A stretch of DNA of 64,000 nucleotides from Erpobdella octoculata (GCA_963978895.1 OZ022241.1:7072653-7136652), one strand, 5' to 3'. Positions 37,797 to 49,031 are shown, numbered from the stretch's first letter. Numbers and translations: made by a program. Notes: generated from the letters alone by a model not told the origin.

Positions 37797-40405
37797 CTCT
37801 AGTCCCACTGTAACAACATGAGTTAAAAAAATGGCTGCATTCTATTCTATTGCCTAGCAATTTTTCTGTACACTGCTCCAAATCAGCACAAGTAAATTAG
37901 ATGACACAATACAATATAACACAATTTCTCAAGTATAATAATATTACACGAGGGACAATCACATGTAAATAAACAGCTTTTTTGTATCAATGAACTGTGC
38001 AAGTACTTTATTAGTCATTAAATGTGAATAAAAGAATCGCTATAATAAGCTATCATAACCGCAGCACACACCACAACAAGGTGATGGTTATACATCAAAC
38101 CAACAAAATAGAAAGATACAAAGTCACATGATATTTAAATAGCTGTTAGAATCTGTAGCTAATAACTCTGTCTTGCTTTGCTTTCGTGAACCAGTCTCAA
38201 GCCTGGATAAAGGAGGAGAGAATGGTTAAAAGGATCAAATTATGATCCACGACAGGAAGTACTTCAGTATTTCCTACACACTGCTATATTGGTCTTAAAA
38301 CCCTTGGTGTAAAGGACTATAAACCATTATAAAAACTAAAAAACTGTAGCTAATATAATAGGGCTGAATAGGGATATCATGCACAGTACAGCTCCACATG
38401 GTGTAAGGCAATCATACAAGGAGCTTACAAGAATGGCCAAAAAAATTCATTTCAAAATTAATGTGACAACTAAGAAACGATTTGCAATAAATAGAAAAAA
38501 ATTTCAAAAACATAATTTAGATTTAACAATATTTATATATAAGCGGACAGAAAATAAAAACTACTTGAATTTTGTTGAATATAATTTCTCAAATTAAACT
38601 AATTCAATAAATTTTACACAAAACTTTATTGCCAAGCTATAAAAGCCATAAAAGAGATCGAGGAATAAAAACATAACAGTTTTGCAAAACGAATGAAAAA
38701 AAAAATCCAACCGTAAAGCGCAGTCCACGCTTGGTTTATGACATCCAAGCACACCGTTCCTGACCTGAAATTTTTTAAAAAGTATTAGTGCTAAAAACTG
38801 CTTAAATACAGCATCGTCATCAAAAATAACTATATTAAAAAACTGCAGTAAAAAAGGCTTCTCTAAAATTAGCAGCTGCAACACAAATGACAGTTTTGCT
38901 AAAAACAGCTACTGATCAGCTTCACTAGAAATGACAGCTCTGCTGGGTAAGTGCTGGCGGTATAGCAGTAGGGCATTCGTTCGTGCACCGCGGTTCTAAT
39001 TTTCCCAACATCAATGGTGTCTGCAAGGGGTGTGGGTAGGCGCCTATAAATGGCTGCCCTGGGTTGTTCAGTAAAATGGGCCCACAAGTGAATAAAAGTT
39101 AGATAAAATTATTCGTTACATAGAAGTCTAACAGCCTAAAACATTGTCAAACTTTAAAGCAGCTGCACTAAAAATGACATTTTTGCTAAAAGCAGCTACT
39201 CTTCAGCTTTACTAAGTATGACAACTCTGCTAAGAACAGCTTCACTAAAAATAACCTTAACTAGAAGCAGCTACTTCAATCAAAAAAAAATCACTAGAAA
39301 AAAAATAACAGTTAACCTACACAGCAGTTTCCGCGATGATAACAGTTTCACTAAATCACTTAACTTGAAAAAATAATGATAACAAATAAATCACACAAAA
39401 AAGATAAACTAACACTTCATCAACATTCGGGTGGAAGATTTTGTTCACAAAACCTATACAATAAAATAAAATAGAAAATAATGATTCGTTTCAAAAGCCG
39501 GAGCAAGCAGGTAACATTCAAATTAATTAACTAAAACTTGTAATAAAGTTAATGAATATTCAATATTTTTTAACCAATGGAAGGAGACTTGAAAGGATAT
39601 CGTTCAGGCAAGTCCACTCTAACTTTCCAAACACCACCTTCATAAGGAGCTGAAGTTATCAATTGATATATGTCACCAAATAAAATTGTTTGTTATTATA
39701 TAATTCCTAGTGTAGCATCTTGAGTTGTTTTCTGTTTATACAAATATTCTGCTGATATAATTAATTTACATAGGTGGGGGGTTAGAAAAAGCTGTAACCA
39801 TGACCACTGTTTGTATTTTTGCAATGTTCAGTCGTAGAAGTAATGTTATTTCTTATCAAAATCAACTCAGGATGCTATAATAGATGATTGCCTATGTTTG
39901 AAATAAGAACTAGGTCAAATTTCACTGTGAACCATTTTAAAGACAAACTTTGTGAAGACAAAGGAAAAGCCAAAATGAACAAAACTCACTCCCTGTGGGT
40001 CCATAAAACTTGACAACAAATTCATTAAGACCACTAAGTAGTGTCACCTCATGTTTGCTTTCAATTCTCAAAATTTAATTAAGAAAAATATATTTCTTTC
40101 CAACTCACCCAACTAAAATATTGGGAAATGACTGACCAGACGAACACAACCATGCATGAGTAATTGTTTAATTAATTTCTATATAAAATTATTTAATTTC
40201 ACAACACAAAACACCATTGAGACAAATGACGTTCACAATTTTTACAACATAAAGCACCCAACGGTAGGGGGGCAGACAGATATGGTACTCGCAGTTCTAT
40301 CAATTATTAAAAAAAAATAACTAAGAATCATTAAAGTGTACGAAAAAGATACAGCTTGACAACATCCGTGTCCATGCGACGTTTTCCAGGGCTTGGAGAA
40401 GACAT
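35744..40405 (-). CDS. UBE2H: UBE2H, ubiquitin-conjugating enzyme E2 H, complete, 7 exons
   Basis: E2 enzyme that carries ubiquitin as a thioester; in the family it works with the CTLH/GID E3 complex. Exons: 40353-40405, 39990-40066, 39575-39649, 39414-39453, 38712-38764, 36454-36589 (donor at about 36461), 35744-35862; 181 aa against 183 in human. The start [18 protein letters not shown] is nearly the same as in vertebrates. The UBC core shows [34 protein letters not shown], the HPN motif [10 protein letters not shown] and the catalytic Cys87 in [13 protein letters not shown]. The acidic tail [20 protein letters not shown] is the family hallmark. Exon phases join cleanly. All introns are repeat-rich. 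Confidence 0.97.
36991..37087. repeat. About 48-bp tandem duplication (UBE2H intron)
   Basis: Two adjacent copies share AGATGATGATATTACAATGC, then AGCTTA and ATGGCTCAGGTATCTG, with one small deletion in the second. Confidence 0.85.
37741..37793. repeat. (CT)n microsatellite (UBE2H intron)
   Basis: A TCTCTC run of about 50 bases. Confidence 0.9.
38187..38340 (+). repeat. Dispersed repeat family B, copy 1 (UBE2H intron)
   Basis: This stretch matches 43072-43220 at high identity. Shared words are AAGCCTGG, GATCAAATTATGATCCACGA, CAGGAAGTACT and TGTAAAGGACTATAAAC, ending in an A-rich tail. A 3' end fragment of the same family lies at 3422-3483. The size and A-rich tail suggest a SINE or a LINE 3' end. 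Confidence 0.75.
38948..39100 (+). mobile_element. tRNA-derived SINE, same family (UBE2H intron)
   Basis: On the plus strand the copy has a diverged A box (TGGCGGTATAGCAGTAGGGC), a diverged B box (GCGGTTCTAATTTTCC) and the family motif GTAGGCGCCTATAAATGGCT. It interrupts a roughly 75-bp degenerate duplication (38870-38945 and 39155-39240). Confidence 0.7.
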
Positions 40406-41060
40406 TTTGAAGATATTTTCGACAAAAATGCTCGCGAAAACAATAAAACCCAAGTCCCGAGCTCGACTACGTCAGAGGTCAGCTGTGTTCGCTCTTGTTT
40501 ACTTTGCTCCTATTCGGTCGAGAGATGTGGAGATAGCTATATATAGACTACTAAACAATGTGTTCGAACATATTTTATTAGACGAAAATAATCTGGAAAA
40601 ATCATAAATTTTATGTTAGATAAATTAAGCAGTTATAAAAAAATTAACATAAAAAAAATTAAATTTTAAATTCTTTTTGCTGAGATGGTCCCAACCATAG
40701 ATATATAGTCCCAACCGTTTCAGAGAGCATACCTATAATACCTATACAAAGAAAACAGGTAAGGTTCTAGTGATATAATCCCAAAGCATTGAGTTGTTGC
40801 GTCAAATTCTGGAACATAAAAAAGCCTGCTACACCTTCATGAACTTTCAACAACACCATATATGATAAGTTTCACCATTCGTTGTCAGGAGACGCTATCC
40901 AATAAATTTTCGTTAAATATTACTATTATTACATTACATATTTACATATCGGGCTAAAATAAACCAATTGCTTTTAAGATCGCTTGCTGTGGCTGGGCCC
41001 AGTAACTCAGTAAGTTCCAGCTAGGACATCTGGTTTAAACTGGTCATAATCCGAGAATAG
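40406..41060. promoter_or_regulatory. UBE2H upstream region
   Basis: The 5' flank of UBE2H. Just upstream of the start codon the DNA is less AT-rich (40430-40520), with CGAGCTC and a CRE-like TACGTCAG on the plus strand, which fits a promoter or 5' UTR. No further gene is seen up to the repeats at 41.06 kb. Inference from position and base composition only. Confidence 0.35.
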
Positions 41061-41154
41061 GTACCATAAAGTAGAATGTAGGATATTTCCCCCCCGGACA
41101 TTTTTACCCCGACAGACCCTAGGACATTTCCCCCCCCCCCCGGACATTTCCCCA

Positions 41155-42752
41155 GGCCCGCAACTACGGGGGGGCGAGGGGGGGCAAAGCCCCCCCTATA
41201 AGATATTTCGCCCCCCCTGGAAAATTTTAAGATATGTAGTTTTTTGAAATTTATAAACCTGTTAACCGTTACACAAGTAAATAGCTGGATAAAACAGCGT
41301 ATTTCGCCCCTCCAATTCTGACTTTTTCGAACTTTATAAACCTGTTAACCGTTATAAAAGTTCATAACTGGATAAGGCAGCGGATTTCGCCCCCCCAAAT
41401 TCAAGATATGTACCTATTTTTTCGAACCTGTATACAAGTTCATAGCTCGATAATAAGGCAGCGGATTTCGCTCCCCCTGAAAAATTCTAAGACATGTACT
41501 TTTTTGAACTTTATAAACCTGTTATGTAGCTGGATAAAACAGCGTATTTTGCCCCCCCCCCATTCTAAGATATGTACCTACTTTTTCGAACTTTATAAAC
41601 CTGTAAACTGTTATAAAAGTTCATAACTGGATAAGCAGCGGATTTCGCCCCCCCTCCCAAATTCTATGATATGTACCTACTTTTTCAAACCTGTTAACCA
41701 TTATACAAGTTCATAACTGGATAAGGCAGCAGATTTCGCCCCCCTCAAATTCTAAGATACGTACCTATTTTTTCGAACCTGTGTACAAGTTCATAGCTCG
41801 ATAAGGCAGGAATTTTGCCCCCCTCTGAAAAATTCTAAGACATGTACTTTTTTGAACTTTATAAACCTGTTATGTAGTGTTTAGCTAGATAAGGCAGCGT
41901 ATTTCGCCCTTCCACTTTACTGAAAAATTCTAAGTTATGTACCTTTTTGAACTTTATAAGCCTGTAAACCGTTATTCTGGTACATAGCTGGCTAAAGCAG
42001 CGTATTCAGGAATACTCACAAAATTGGGAATGTTGGGTATCTATCAACACATCTGCAATATAGTGTATTGTATACGGTTAACTTATTAACGCATCACTGC
42101 AAACATCTCAGCAAAACTTTGGGATGCAACTTTTTCTCACGGCCCACTTATATTTGAAAAAAAATCTAAAACTTTTTAAAGCCTTTCTTTAATTTTTCCT
42201 CCAAAAAACTGATGACCGGGGGGTTTAGTCGGAGCTGCTTTTTCAAAATATTTTCAAAGCCACTTTTTTATTTTTTCTGTATAAAAACTGATAGCTGATG
42301 ACCGGGAGAGGGGGCTATCCGGAAGTAGTTTATCCATACATGTTAAACCACTTCAGAGGGGCCAACTAGTTGGCCTATCCAACCTCAAAAACCTAAAATA
42401 TCAGAATAGAAGCTTGAAGTGTACCTATATAAAATTACAGATTGTGTTTAAATTAAAAAACAAAACAGAAAATTAATTCTGTAATGCAAAGATTTACGAT
42501 AAATATTGATTATTTTTATTTATTGCACTTTTTGTCATTTTATTTTTATAAACTATTCCAGCAAATCCAAAATGAAGTCATAAAAATAATAAACAATATG
42601 GGTGTTGCTGACGCACCTTGGTTTTACATATAATATTTACATTGTCTTTTTAACTCCCGATATAATTTTAGTGGTTTTTTGGCCATTTTCATTTTTCGCC
42701 CCCCTTTAGAGATAGCTCGCCCCCCCAGAGCATGACGTCTAGTTGCGGGGCT
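41155..42752. mobile_element. About 1.6-kb TIR element with internal tandem repeats
   Basis: The left end has GGCCCGCAACTA followed by GGGGGGGCGAG and GGGGGGC. The right end, read in reverse, has AGCCCCGCAACTA, then GGGGGGGCGAG and GGGGGGCG at similar spacing. Inside, 41205-42010 holds about seven to eight degenerate copies of a roughly 105-125-bp unit with words such as GCGGATTTCGCCCCCC, GATATGTACCTA and TTCATAACTGGATAA. Outside both ends lies a GGACATTTCCCCC minisatellite, which looks like the target. No transposase frame is inside, so it is a non-autonomous DNA element by inference. Confidence 0.6.
41205..42010. repeat. Minisatellite, unit about 105-125 bp, 7-8 copies
   Basis: Each unit contains a homopolymeric C stretch in TTTCGCCCCCC, then TAAGATATGTACCTA, TTTTTCGAAC, CTGTTAACCGTTATA and GTTCATAACTGGATAA. 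Copies differ by indels, mostly in C-run length. It lies inside the TIR element. Confidence 0.75.
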
Positions 42753-43071
42753 GCATTTCCCCCAAGGTAAGACATTTCCCCCCTAGGGTAGGACATTTCC
42801 CCCGCTGTGGTAATGTAGTAGCATGAATTTGTGGTTTTGCTAGAGTGTTTTCTTGCATGCCATAAATATGTTTGTGCGTGAATTGTGTACATTCCCCTCC
42901 GGACATTCCCCCGCCATGAGTATGATAATTCTCACCCCACGAGGTAGGACAAGACAGAGTAAAATTGCACAAGTTTTTCTAAGAAACACAAACACCTTTT
43001 AGTTTTTAAATTATTAAACATTTATTGGTTACATTTAAATATTGTTAAAAATCAACTCCGCCTTGCATTTG

Positions 43072-43220
43072 CAAGCCAGTCCCAAGCCTGGAGAAAGGAG
43101 GAGGGAAAAGTTAAAAAGATCAAATTATGATCCACGACAGGAAGTACTCAAGTGCTTCCTACATACAGCCATTAGAGTCTTAAAACACCTGGTGTAAAGG
43201 ACTATAAACTATAAAAAAAA
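43072..43220 (+). repeat. Dispersed repeat family B, copy 2
   Basis: Copy of the repeat at 38187-38340, in the same orientation, ending in a run of about 16 A. It abuts the 3' end of the MULE-type transposase remnant; the last residues of that reading frame are read from this A tail. So the insertion has cut the transposase sequence. Confidence 0.75.
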
Positions 43221-43730
43221 AAAAAAAATATTGTTAAAACGAATAATGTGTCCTAGACCCTCCAGGACATCTTCCAATGTTTTTATATCTTTTCGGCGTG
43301 CATCCGTTAGCGAAAAAAGAACCGATTGAAGCGCCTTCGTCGATCGCTTCACTCTCTTGGCTGGTGGTTCTCCTCGAGCCTCCCTTAAGATTGAGGTTGA
43401 CGCCATTGCTTCGTCCTGCTGAAGCGCTTCTATGAGCGTCCACAACGAGGGGTGACGATGACCAACAAGGCTAGAAAACCCACAGTTCCAGGACTCGCAT
43501 ATATTGTTGGTTCGATCATCCCCTGTTAAAGTTGCTTCACGAACGTTCCAAATCGGTGGCGGGAACAATGGCGGCTTCCGACGTAAGTTCAGTTTTGGAA
43601 TTCCATCGCCAGTTCCTGGGCGTTTGACACGTCTCATCGTTCCGGAAACATAAGTGGCATCAAAGTAATTTACTAATAATTCCAGAGCTTCCAGGTATAT
43701 AAGTATTTCTCTTTCAATAAACTTTTTCAT
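43209..43730 (-). pseudogene. MULE-type transposase, C-terminal remnant
   Basis: A 173-codon frame with RTNNICESWNCGFSSLVGHR, then HPSLWTLIEALQQDE. This matches the conserved block after the catalytic core in animal Mutator-like (MULE) transposases and related FLYWCH-linked proteins. Also visible: NYFDATYVSG and a basic APPAKRVKRS-like stretch. The catalytic DDE part is missing. The 5' end runs into a palindrome (43701-43846), and the 3' end into the A tail of a dispersed repeat. Hence a fragment, not a working transposase. Confidence 0.7.
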
Positions 43731-43846
43731 TCTACTTGGATAAGATCAAAGGGTGGCTTAATCGTAGTCCATTGGGGTTCGGTGTGCCCACCACACTTTG
43801 ATCTTATCCAAGTAGAATGAAAAAGTTTATTGAAAGAGAAATACTT
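43701..43846. repeat. Palindrome, arms about 55 bp, spacer about 36 bp
   Basis: The left arm 43701-43755 begins AAGTATTTCTCTTTCAATAA. The right arm 43792-43846 ends with its complement. Pairing is nearly perfect through the TACTTGGATAAGATCAAAG segment. The left arm encodes the first residues of the transposase remnant (minus strand), and the right arm encodes the same MKKFIEREIL on the plus strand, so the coding start is duplicated in inverted form. Confidence 0.85.
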
Positions 43847-43946
43847 AAGCAACAATAAAATTGATTACATACAATTACTCATATGATGTTTTCTGACCCA
43901 AGATAAGAACAGAAAAATGACTCGGCAAGTCCGACTATACTGCCTC

Positions 43947-44108
43947 GATTTATATTATCTATACTATTATGCAATGAACTATTTAAGTGATAAACAAATG
44001 GATTTATATTATCTATACTATTATGCAATGAACTATTTAAGTGATAAACAAATGGGTTTATATTATCTATACTATTATGCAATGAACTATTTAGGTGATA
44101 AACAAATG
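43947..44108. repeat. 54-bp tandem repeat, three copies
   Basis: The unit begins GATTTATATTATCTATACTA and recurs at 43947, 44001 and 44055 with near identity. As 54 is a multiple of three, both strands stay open and give 18-residue periodic frames. A CGGCAAGTCC-ACTATACTGCC motif brackets the array at 43923 and 44129. Confidence 0.9.
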
Positions 44109-44382
44109 GGTTTTCTTCAAAAAACGTCGGCAAGTCCAACTATACTGCCCCACTATAAAAGTATATTCTCTCTCCAGAGGAGGGAATTGTCCTACCCTTG
44201 GAGGGGGGAATGTCCGTTCCCCCATAAAGTAACCCCTTACCTTTATTATTTTCAAACTTTCCAGGCCAAAAGTCTCTATGTACGAACATCAGAGGTTATT
44301 GCGTAACAAACTTCAAATTTATTTTATGTAATAAAATTTAAAGAAGGTTTCCAGCAGCTTTTTGCGAATATATTTTACTTTT

Positions 44383-44780
44383 GTGGGCAAAAAGAATTTA
44401 GGACTAGGAGGGAGACAAAAAAAAGAAAAAGTAATAGAATTTTTTTTTAGAAAAAGTAGCAACTTCTTGAAAAAGATTTTGTATTGTCAAAAACCTGCCA
44501 AAAAGTATAAAATAACTTCTGATCACACCCTTTATATTGACAGGAAAGTTGCTTCAGGATTGTTTTTAAAAATGATCAATTATGAGAGAAATATTAAATT
44601 TCCTCAATCATATATCACACATCTACATGTACCACACAAAACAATTCTGAAGCGACTTTCCTGTCAATATAAAGGATGTGATTAGAAGTTATTTTCTACT
44701 TTTTTGGCAGGTTTTTGAAGTTGTTACTTTTTGTAAAAATGTTTTCTATTATTTTATTTATAACTTTTTTGCTCGTTTCA
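44383..44780. mobile_element. Fold-back element (long inverted repeat)
   Basis: Arms of about 150 bp pair around a spacer of about 65-70 bp. The left arm contains AAAAAGTAGCAACTTC, AAACCTGCCAAAAAGTA and CTTTATATTGACAGGAAAGT. The right arm contains their complements, ending near 44768-44780. No coding capacity. It looks like a fold-back MITE; no clear target duplication was found. Confidence 0.7.
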
Positions 44781-45109
44781 AAATAGTTATATCGAAAACC
44801 GATTACTAGATTAGGCGACTGGGATTCAGATTGCGATTTTTTGAAGCCCACCCACTTCCTCCCATTTTGCTGCTTTTAAGTATTTATTTTTGTTACCCAC
44901 CTTTTTCTCACATTATATGCAAATTTTACAGATACTAAAATTTATTCAAATTTTTGTTATACATTGGCAAGGCGAACGCATCGAGCTCAAATTTTAATAG
45001 AAGCTGTTGTCTTCCAACTTAGGACTGTGTGCAAAATATCAGCTCGCTACGATATCAGAAAATTGGTTAAATTAACGATAGCAGATTTTGTGAAATATAT
45101 GTAAAGGGA

Positions 45110-45183
45110 AGAAAGCTAATAAGGAAGTTGCTCCAAAAAGAAGCGGGATCGGCAAAGCGTGTGGGAGCGGGATCGGGAGAGCG
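45110..45183 (-). repeat. GC-rich repeat bordering the telomere-like block (left, inverted)
   Basis: Read on the minus strand this is CGCTCTCCCGATCCCGCTCC and onward. It matches the style and words of the plus-strand copy at 48110-48230. The two face each other across the CCCTAA block. Confidence 0.55.
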
Positions 45184-48100
45184 ACCCTAACCCTAACCCT
45201 AACCCTAACCCTAACCCTAACCCTAACCCTAACCTAACTCTAACACTAACACCATCCCTAATCCTAACCATAACCCTTATTTTGTAATACTTTCTCAAAA
45301 ATGATTTTGCAATACATTTATCAAAAAATATTGAATAGATAACTTATCATCGAAAAAAGATTTGCGATACTTTATCGATAACGTTTGCATCGATAACTTA
45401 TTGAACACAATCTGGCGATACTTTATCAAAAAAAACTTGTATACTTTTGTGAGACTTTATAAAAAAATGAATTTGCGATACTTTCTCTAGAAATGATTTC
45501 GCGATACCTTATTGAAAAATATTGCCTAAGTAAGTTGTCGAACATGATTAATCAAAAAATATTGTTTCAGTAACCCTAACCCTAACTCTAACCCTAACCC
45601 TAACCCTAACTTGACCCTAACCCTAACCCTAACCCTAGCCCCATCCTTAACCCTAACCTAACTCTAACCCTAACCCTAACTCTAACCCTAACCCTAACCC
45701 TAACCCTAACCCTAACCCTAACCCTAACCCTAACCTTATCCCTAACCTTAACCCTCACACTATCCTTAATAGTAACCCTAACCCTGACAATATCCCAAAC
45801 TATAACCCTAGCACCATCCCTAACCATAACCCTAACCTTTACCCTAACCATTATCCCATCCTTAACCCTGAGAAATAATTTTGCGATACTTGATCAAAAA
45901 ATCTATCCTTAATACTAACCCTAACTCTTACAATATCCCAAACCATAACCCTAGCACCATCCCTAACCATAACCATAACCCTTACCCTAACCATTATCCC
46001 ATCCTTAACCCTGAGAAATAATTTTGCGATACTTGATCAAAAAATGATTTGCAATACTTGATCAAAAAATGATTTGCGATAGTTTATCGAAAAATTCTGC
46101 ATAGATAATTTATCATCGATAATTTATTAAACATGATTTGGCGATACTTTATTGAAAAAACTAGTATATTTTTGTGGGACTTTATAAAAAAATGAATTTG
46201 TGATACTTTCTCAAAAAATTATTTCGCGATACTTTATTGAAAAATATTGCCTAAGTAAAGTGTCGAACATGATTTGGTGATACTTAATCTAAAAATATTG
46301 TTTCGGTAGCCCTAATCCTAACCCTAACTCTAACCCTAACCCTAACCCTAGCCCCATCCTTAACCCTAACCTAACTCTAACCCTAACCCTAACTCTAACC
46401 ATAACCCTAGCCCTAACCCTAACCCTAACCTTAACCCTAACTTTATTCCTAACCTTAACCCTCACAGTATCCTTAATACTAACCCTAACCCTGACACTAG
46501 CCCCATCCTTAACCCTAACCTAACTCTAACCCTAACCTTAACTCTAACCATTACCCTAGCGCTATCCTTAACCCTTACCCTAACCATTACCTCATCCTTA
46601 ACCCTGAAAAATGATTTTGCAATACTTGATCAAAAAATGATTTGCGATACTTGATCAAAAAATGATTTGCGATACTTGATCAAAAAATGATTTTGCGACA
46701 GTTTATCAAAAAATTCTGCATAGATAATTTATCATCGAATAAAGAATTTCGATACTTTATCGATACCTTTTGCATCGATAATTTATTGAACATGATTTGG
46801 CGATACTTTATCGAAAAAACTTGTATACTTTTGGGAGACTTTATAAAAAAATGAATTTGCGATACTTTCTCAAAAAATGATTTTGCGATACTTTATTGAA
46901 AAATATTGCCTAAGTGTTGTCGAACATGATTTGGCGATACTTAAAAGAAAAATATTGTTTCTGTAACCCTAACCCTAACTCTAACCCTAACCCTAACTTG
47001 ACCCTAACCCTAACCCTAGCTCCATCCTTAACCCTAACATAACTGTAATCCAAACCCTAACTCTAACCATAACCCTAACCATAACCCTAACCTTATCCCT
47101 AACCTTAACCCTCACACTATCCTTAATACTAACCCTAACCCTGACACTGTCCCAAACCATAACCCTAGCACCATCCCTAACCATAACCATAACCCTAGCT
47201 CCACCCTTAACCCTTACCCTAACCATTACTCCATCTTTAACCCTGAGAAATGATTTTGCGATATTTGATTAAAAAATGATTTGCGATACTTAATCGAAAA
47301 ATGATTTTGCGACACTTTATTGAAAAATGATTTTGCTATATTTTATCAAAAAATGATTTGCGATACTTTATCAACAAATTTTGTTTCGATAATTTTTCCA
47401 CCATGATTTGACAATACTTTATGGAAAAAACTTGTATACTTTTGTGAGACTTTATCGAAAAATGAATTTGTGAGACTTTATCGAAAAATGGTTTCGCGAT
47501 ACTTTAACGAAAAATATTGTCTAAGTAAGTTGTCGAACATGATTTAGCGATCATTTATCGAAAAATATTGCTTCGTTAACCCTAACCCTAATTCTAACTC
47601 TAACTTGACTCTAACCCTATCCCTAGCCCCATCATTAACCCTAACCTAACACCTAACCCAAACCATAATTCTAACTCTAACCATAACCATAACCCTAACC
47701 CTATCCCTAACCTTAACCTTAACCCTCACACAATCTTTAATACTAACCCAAACCCTGAAACTATCCCTAACCCTAACCATTACCATAACACCATCCCTAA
47801 CCATAACCATAACACCATCCCTAACCAGAACCATAACCCTAGCCCCCCTAACCCTAACCTTTACCCCATCTTTAACCCTGAGAAATGATTTTGCGACATT
47901 TGATTAAAAAATGATTTGCGATACTTTATCGAAAAATGATTTTGCTATACTTTATCAAAAAATGAATTGTGATACTTTATCAAAAATTTTGTTTCGATAA
48001 TTTTTCCAACATGGTTTGATATTCCTTTATCGAAAAGAACTTGTGTAATTATGTGATACTTTATCAAAAAATTAATTTGCGATACTTTATCAATAAACTA

Positions 48101-48415
48101 ATGGGGGTACCCGGCGTTTTTCTCATGTTTGCCTCTCTCGCTCCTGGTCGCTTTCCCGCTAGCTCTCCCGTTCCCGCTCATTTTCTCTTTTACATTCTTT
48201 CCTAACTTCTTTTAGTCCTTCAAAACAGAACCCTATCCTTAACCTTAACTCTAACCCAATCCCTAACTATGAAAAATGATTTTTCGGAACCCCATCCCTA
48301 ACCCTAGCCTGTCCTTAACCCAACCCTAACCTGACCTTAACCTAACCCTACCTGACCTTAACCTATCCTAACTCTAACCTATTCCCAACCCTAACCCCAT
48401 TCCTAATCCTATGCC
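45184..48415. repeat. Interstitial telomere-like (CCCTAA) higher-order repeat
   Basis: Blocks of degenerate CCCTAA repeats occur at about 45184-45290, 45570-45860, 46305-46610, 46965-47245, 47576-47880 and 48235-48415. They alternate with AT-rich spacers built from TTTGCGATACTTTATCGAAA-like units. A spacer anchor, GTCGAACATGATT, recurs at intervals of roughly 720, 660 and 610 bp, showing a higher-order repeat. The telomere type is the metazoan TTAGGG, read on the minus strand. Many units are mutated (CTAACC, CCATAA, CCTTAA), so this is not an active telomere. Confidence 0.92.
48105..48230 (+). repeat. GC-rich repeat bordering the telomere-like block (right)
   Basis: Words: CTTTCCCGCTAGCTCTCCCG, TTCCCGCTC, then a T/C-rich stretch and CTAACTTCTTTTAGTCC. 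It is similar in order and spacing to 63365-63545, which sits alone in the ZO gene. Confidence 0.6.
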
Positions 48416-49031
48416 AGGTAAGCCAAGTGGTAGTAAGTCTGGCGCCGGTTTCACCGCATATCAATCCATTTAACGCCAGTAAAAGTGAGAATGAGCATGC
48501 CACTTTGGAATTCTGAGCAAAACAGCGGGACAGTAAGTTGTAAGTTGCTCTACTAAGTATAAGTTAAGTAGTTAAAAATGTCCAAATTTGAAGATAAAAC
48601 ACAAGGACAACACTAGAAAACGTAGCAGTTTTATAGCTTTCAAAGTTAAAATAAAAACTATCAAAAACAAACTCTTCTCAAAAAACAGAACATATAAGGC
48701 AGTGTCAAGTGATGAACGTAAACAGATTAAGGAATACTTAGACGAGGACAACATACAATACGGAAACAAATATATATATATTAATGTATATGGTGATGGT
48801 CGTAGTTCATACATACAAATACTGTGATCATACAAATAAAGTAATATAATAAACATAGAAAAAAAAAGAAAATTCATACCTCATGGCACAATTGTCTCAT
48901 GCATGAACACATACAGAATCTTTATGTTTATATACATACAGCAAACAAACAATTGGTCTATTACAAAAGAAGAATGACAGCAAGCTAAAATGAAAACGAT
49001 AAAAATAAAATCCAGTAAATGGTCGACATCA
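48416..49031. other. Intergenic stretch and ZO gene 3' UTR
   Basis: Between the telomere-like block and the ZO stop codon. The part below 49032 should be the ZO 3' UTR. A 79-codon plus-strand frame (48588-48827) is open, but I recognise no family in it. Confidence 0.4.

Noticed and set aside
45606..47834. Val/Arg-rich minus-strand frames in the telomere-like block
   Set aside because: Translation of CCCTAA-type repeats (GTTAGG codons), not genes.
48588..48827. 79-codon plus-strand frame next to the ZO gene end
   Set aside because: Not recognised; partly overlaps the likely ZO 3' UTR in antisense. Could be an orphan gene, but nothing supports it beyond being open.
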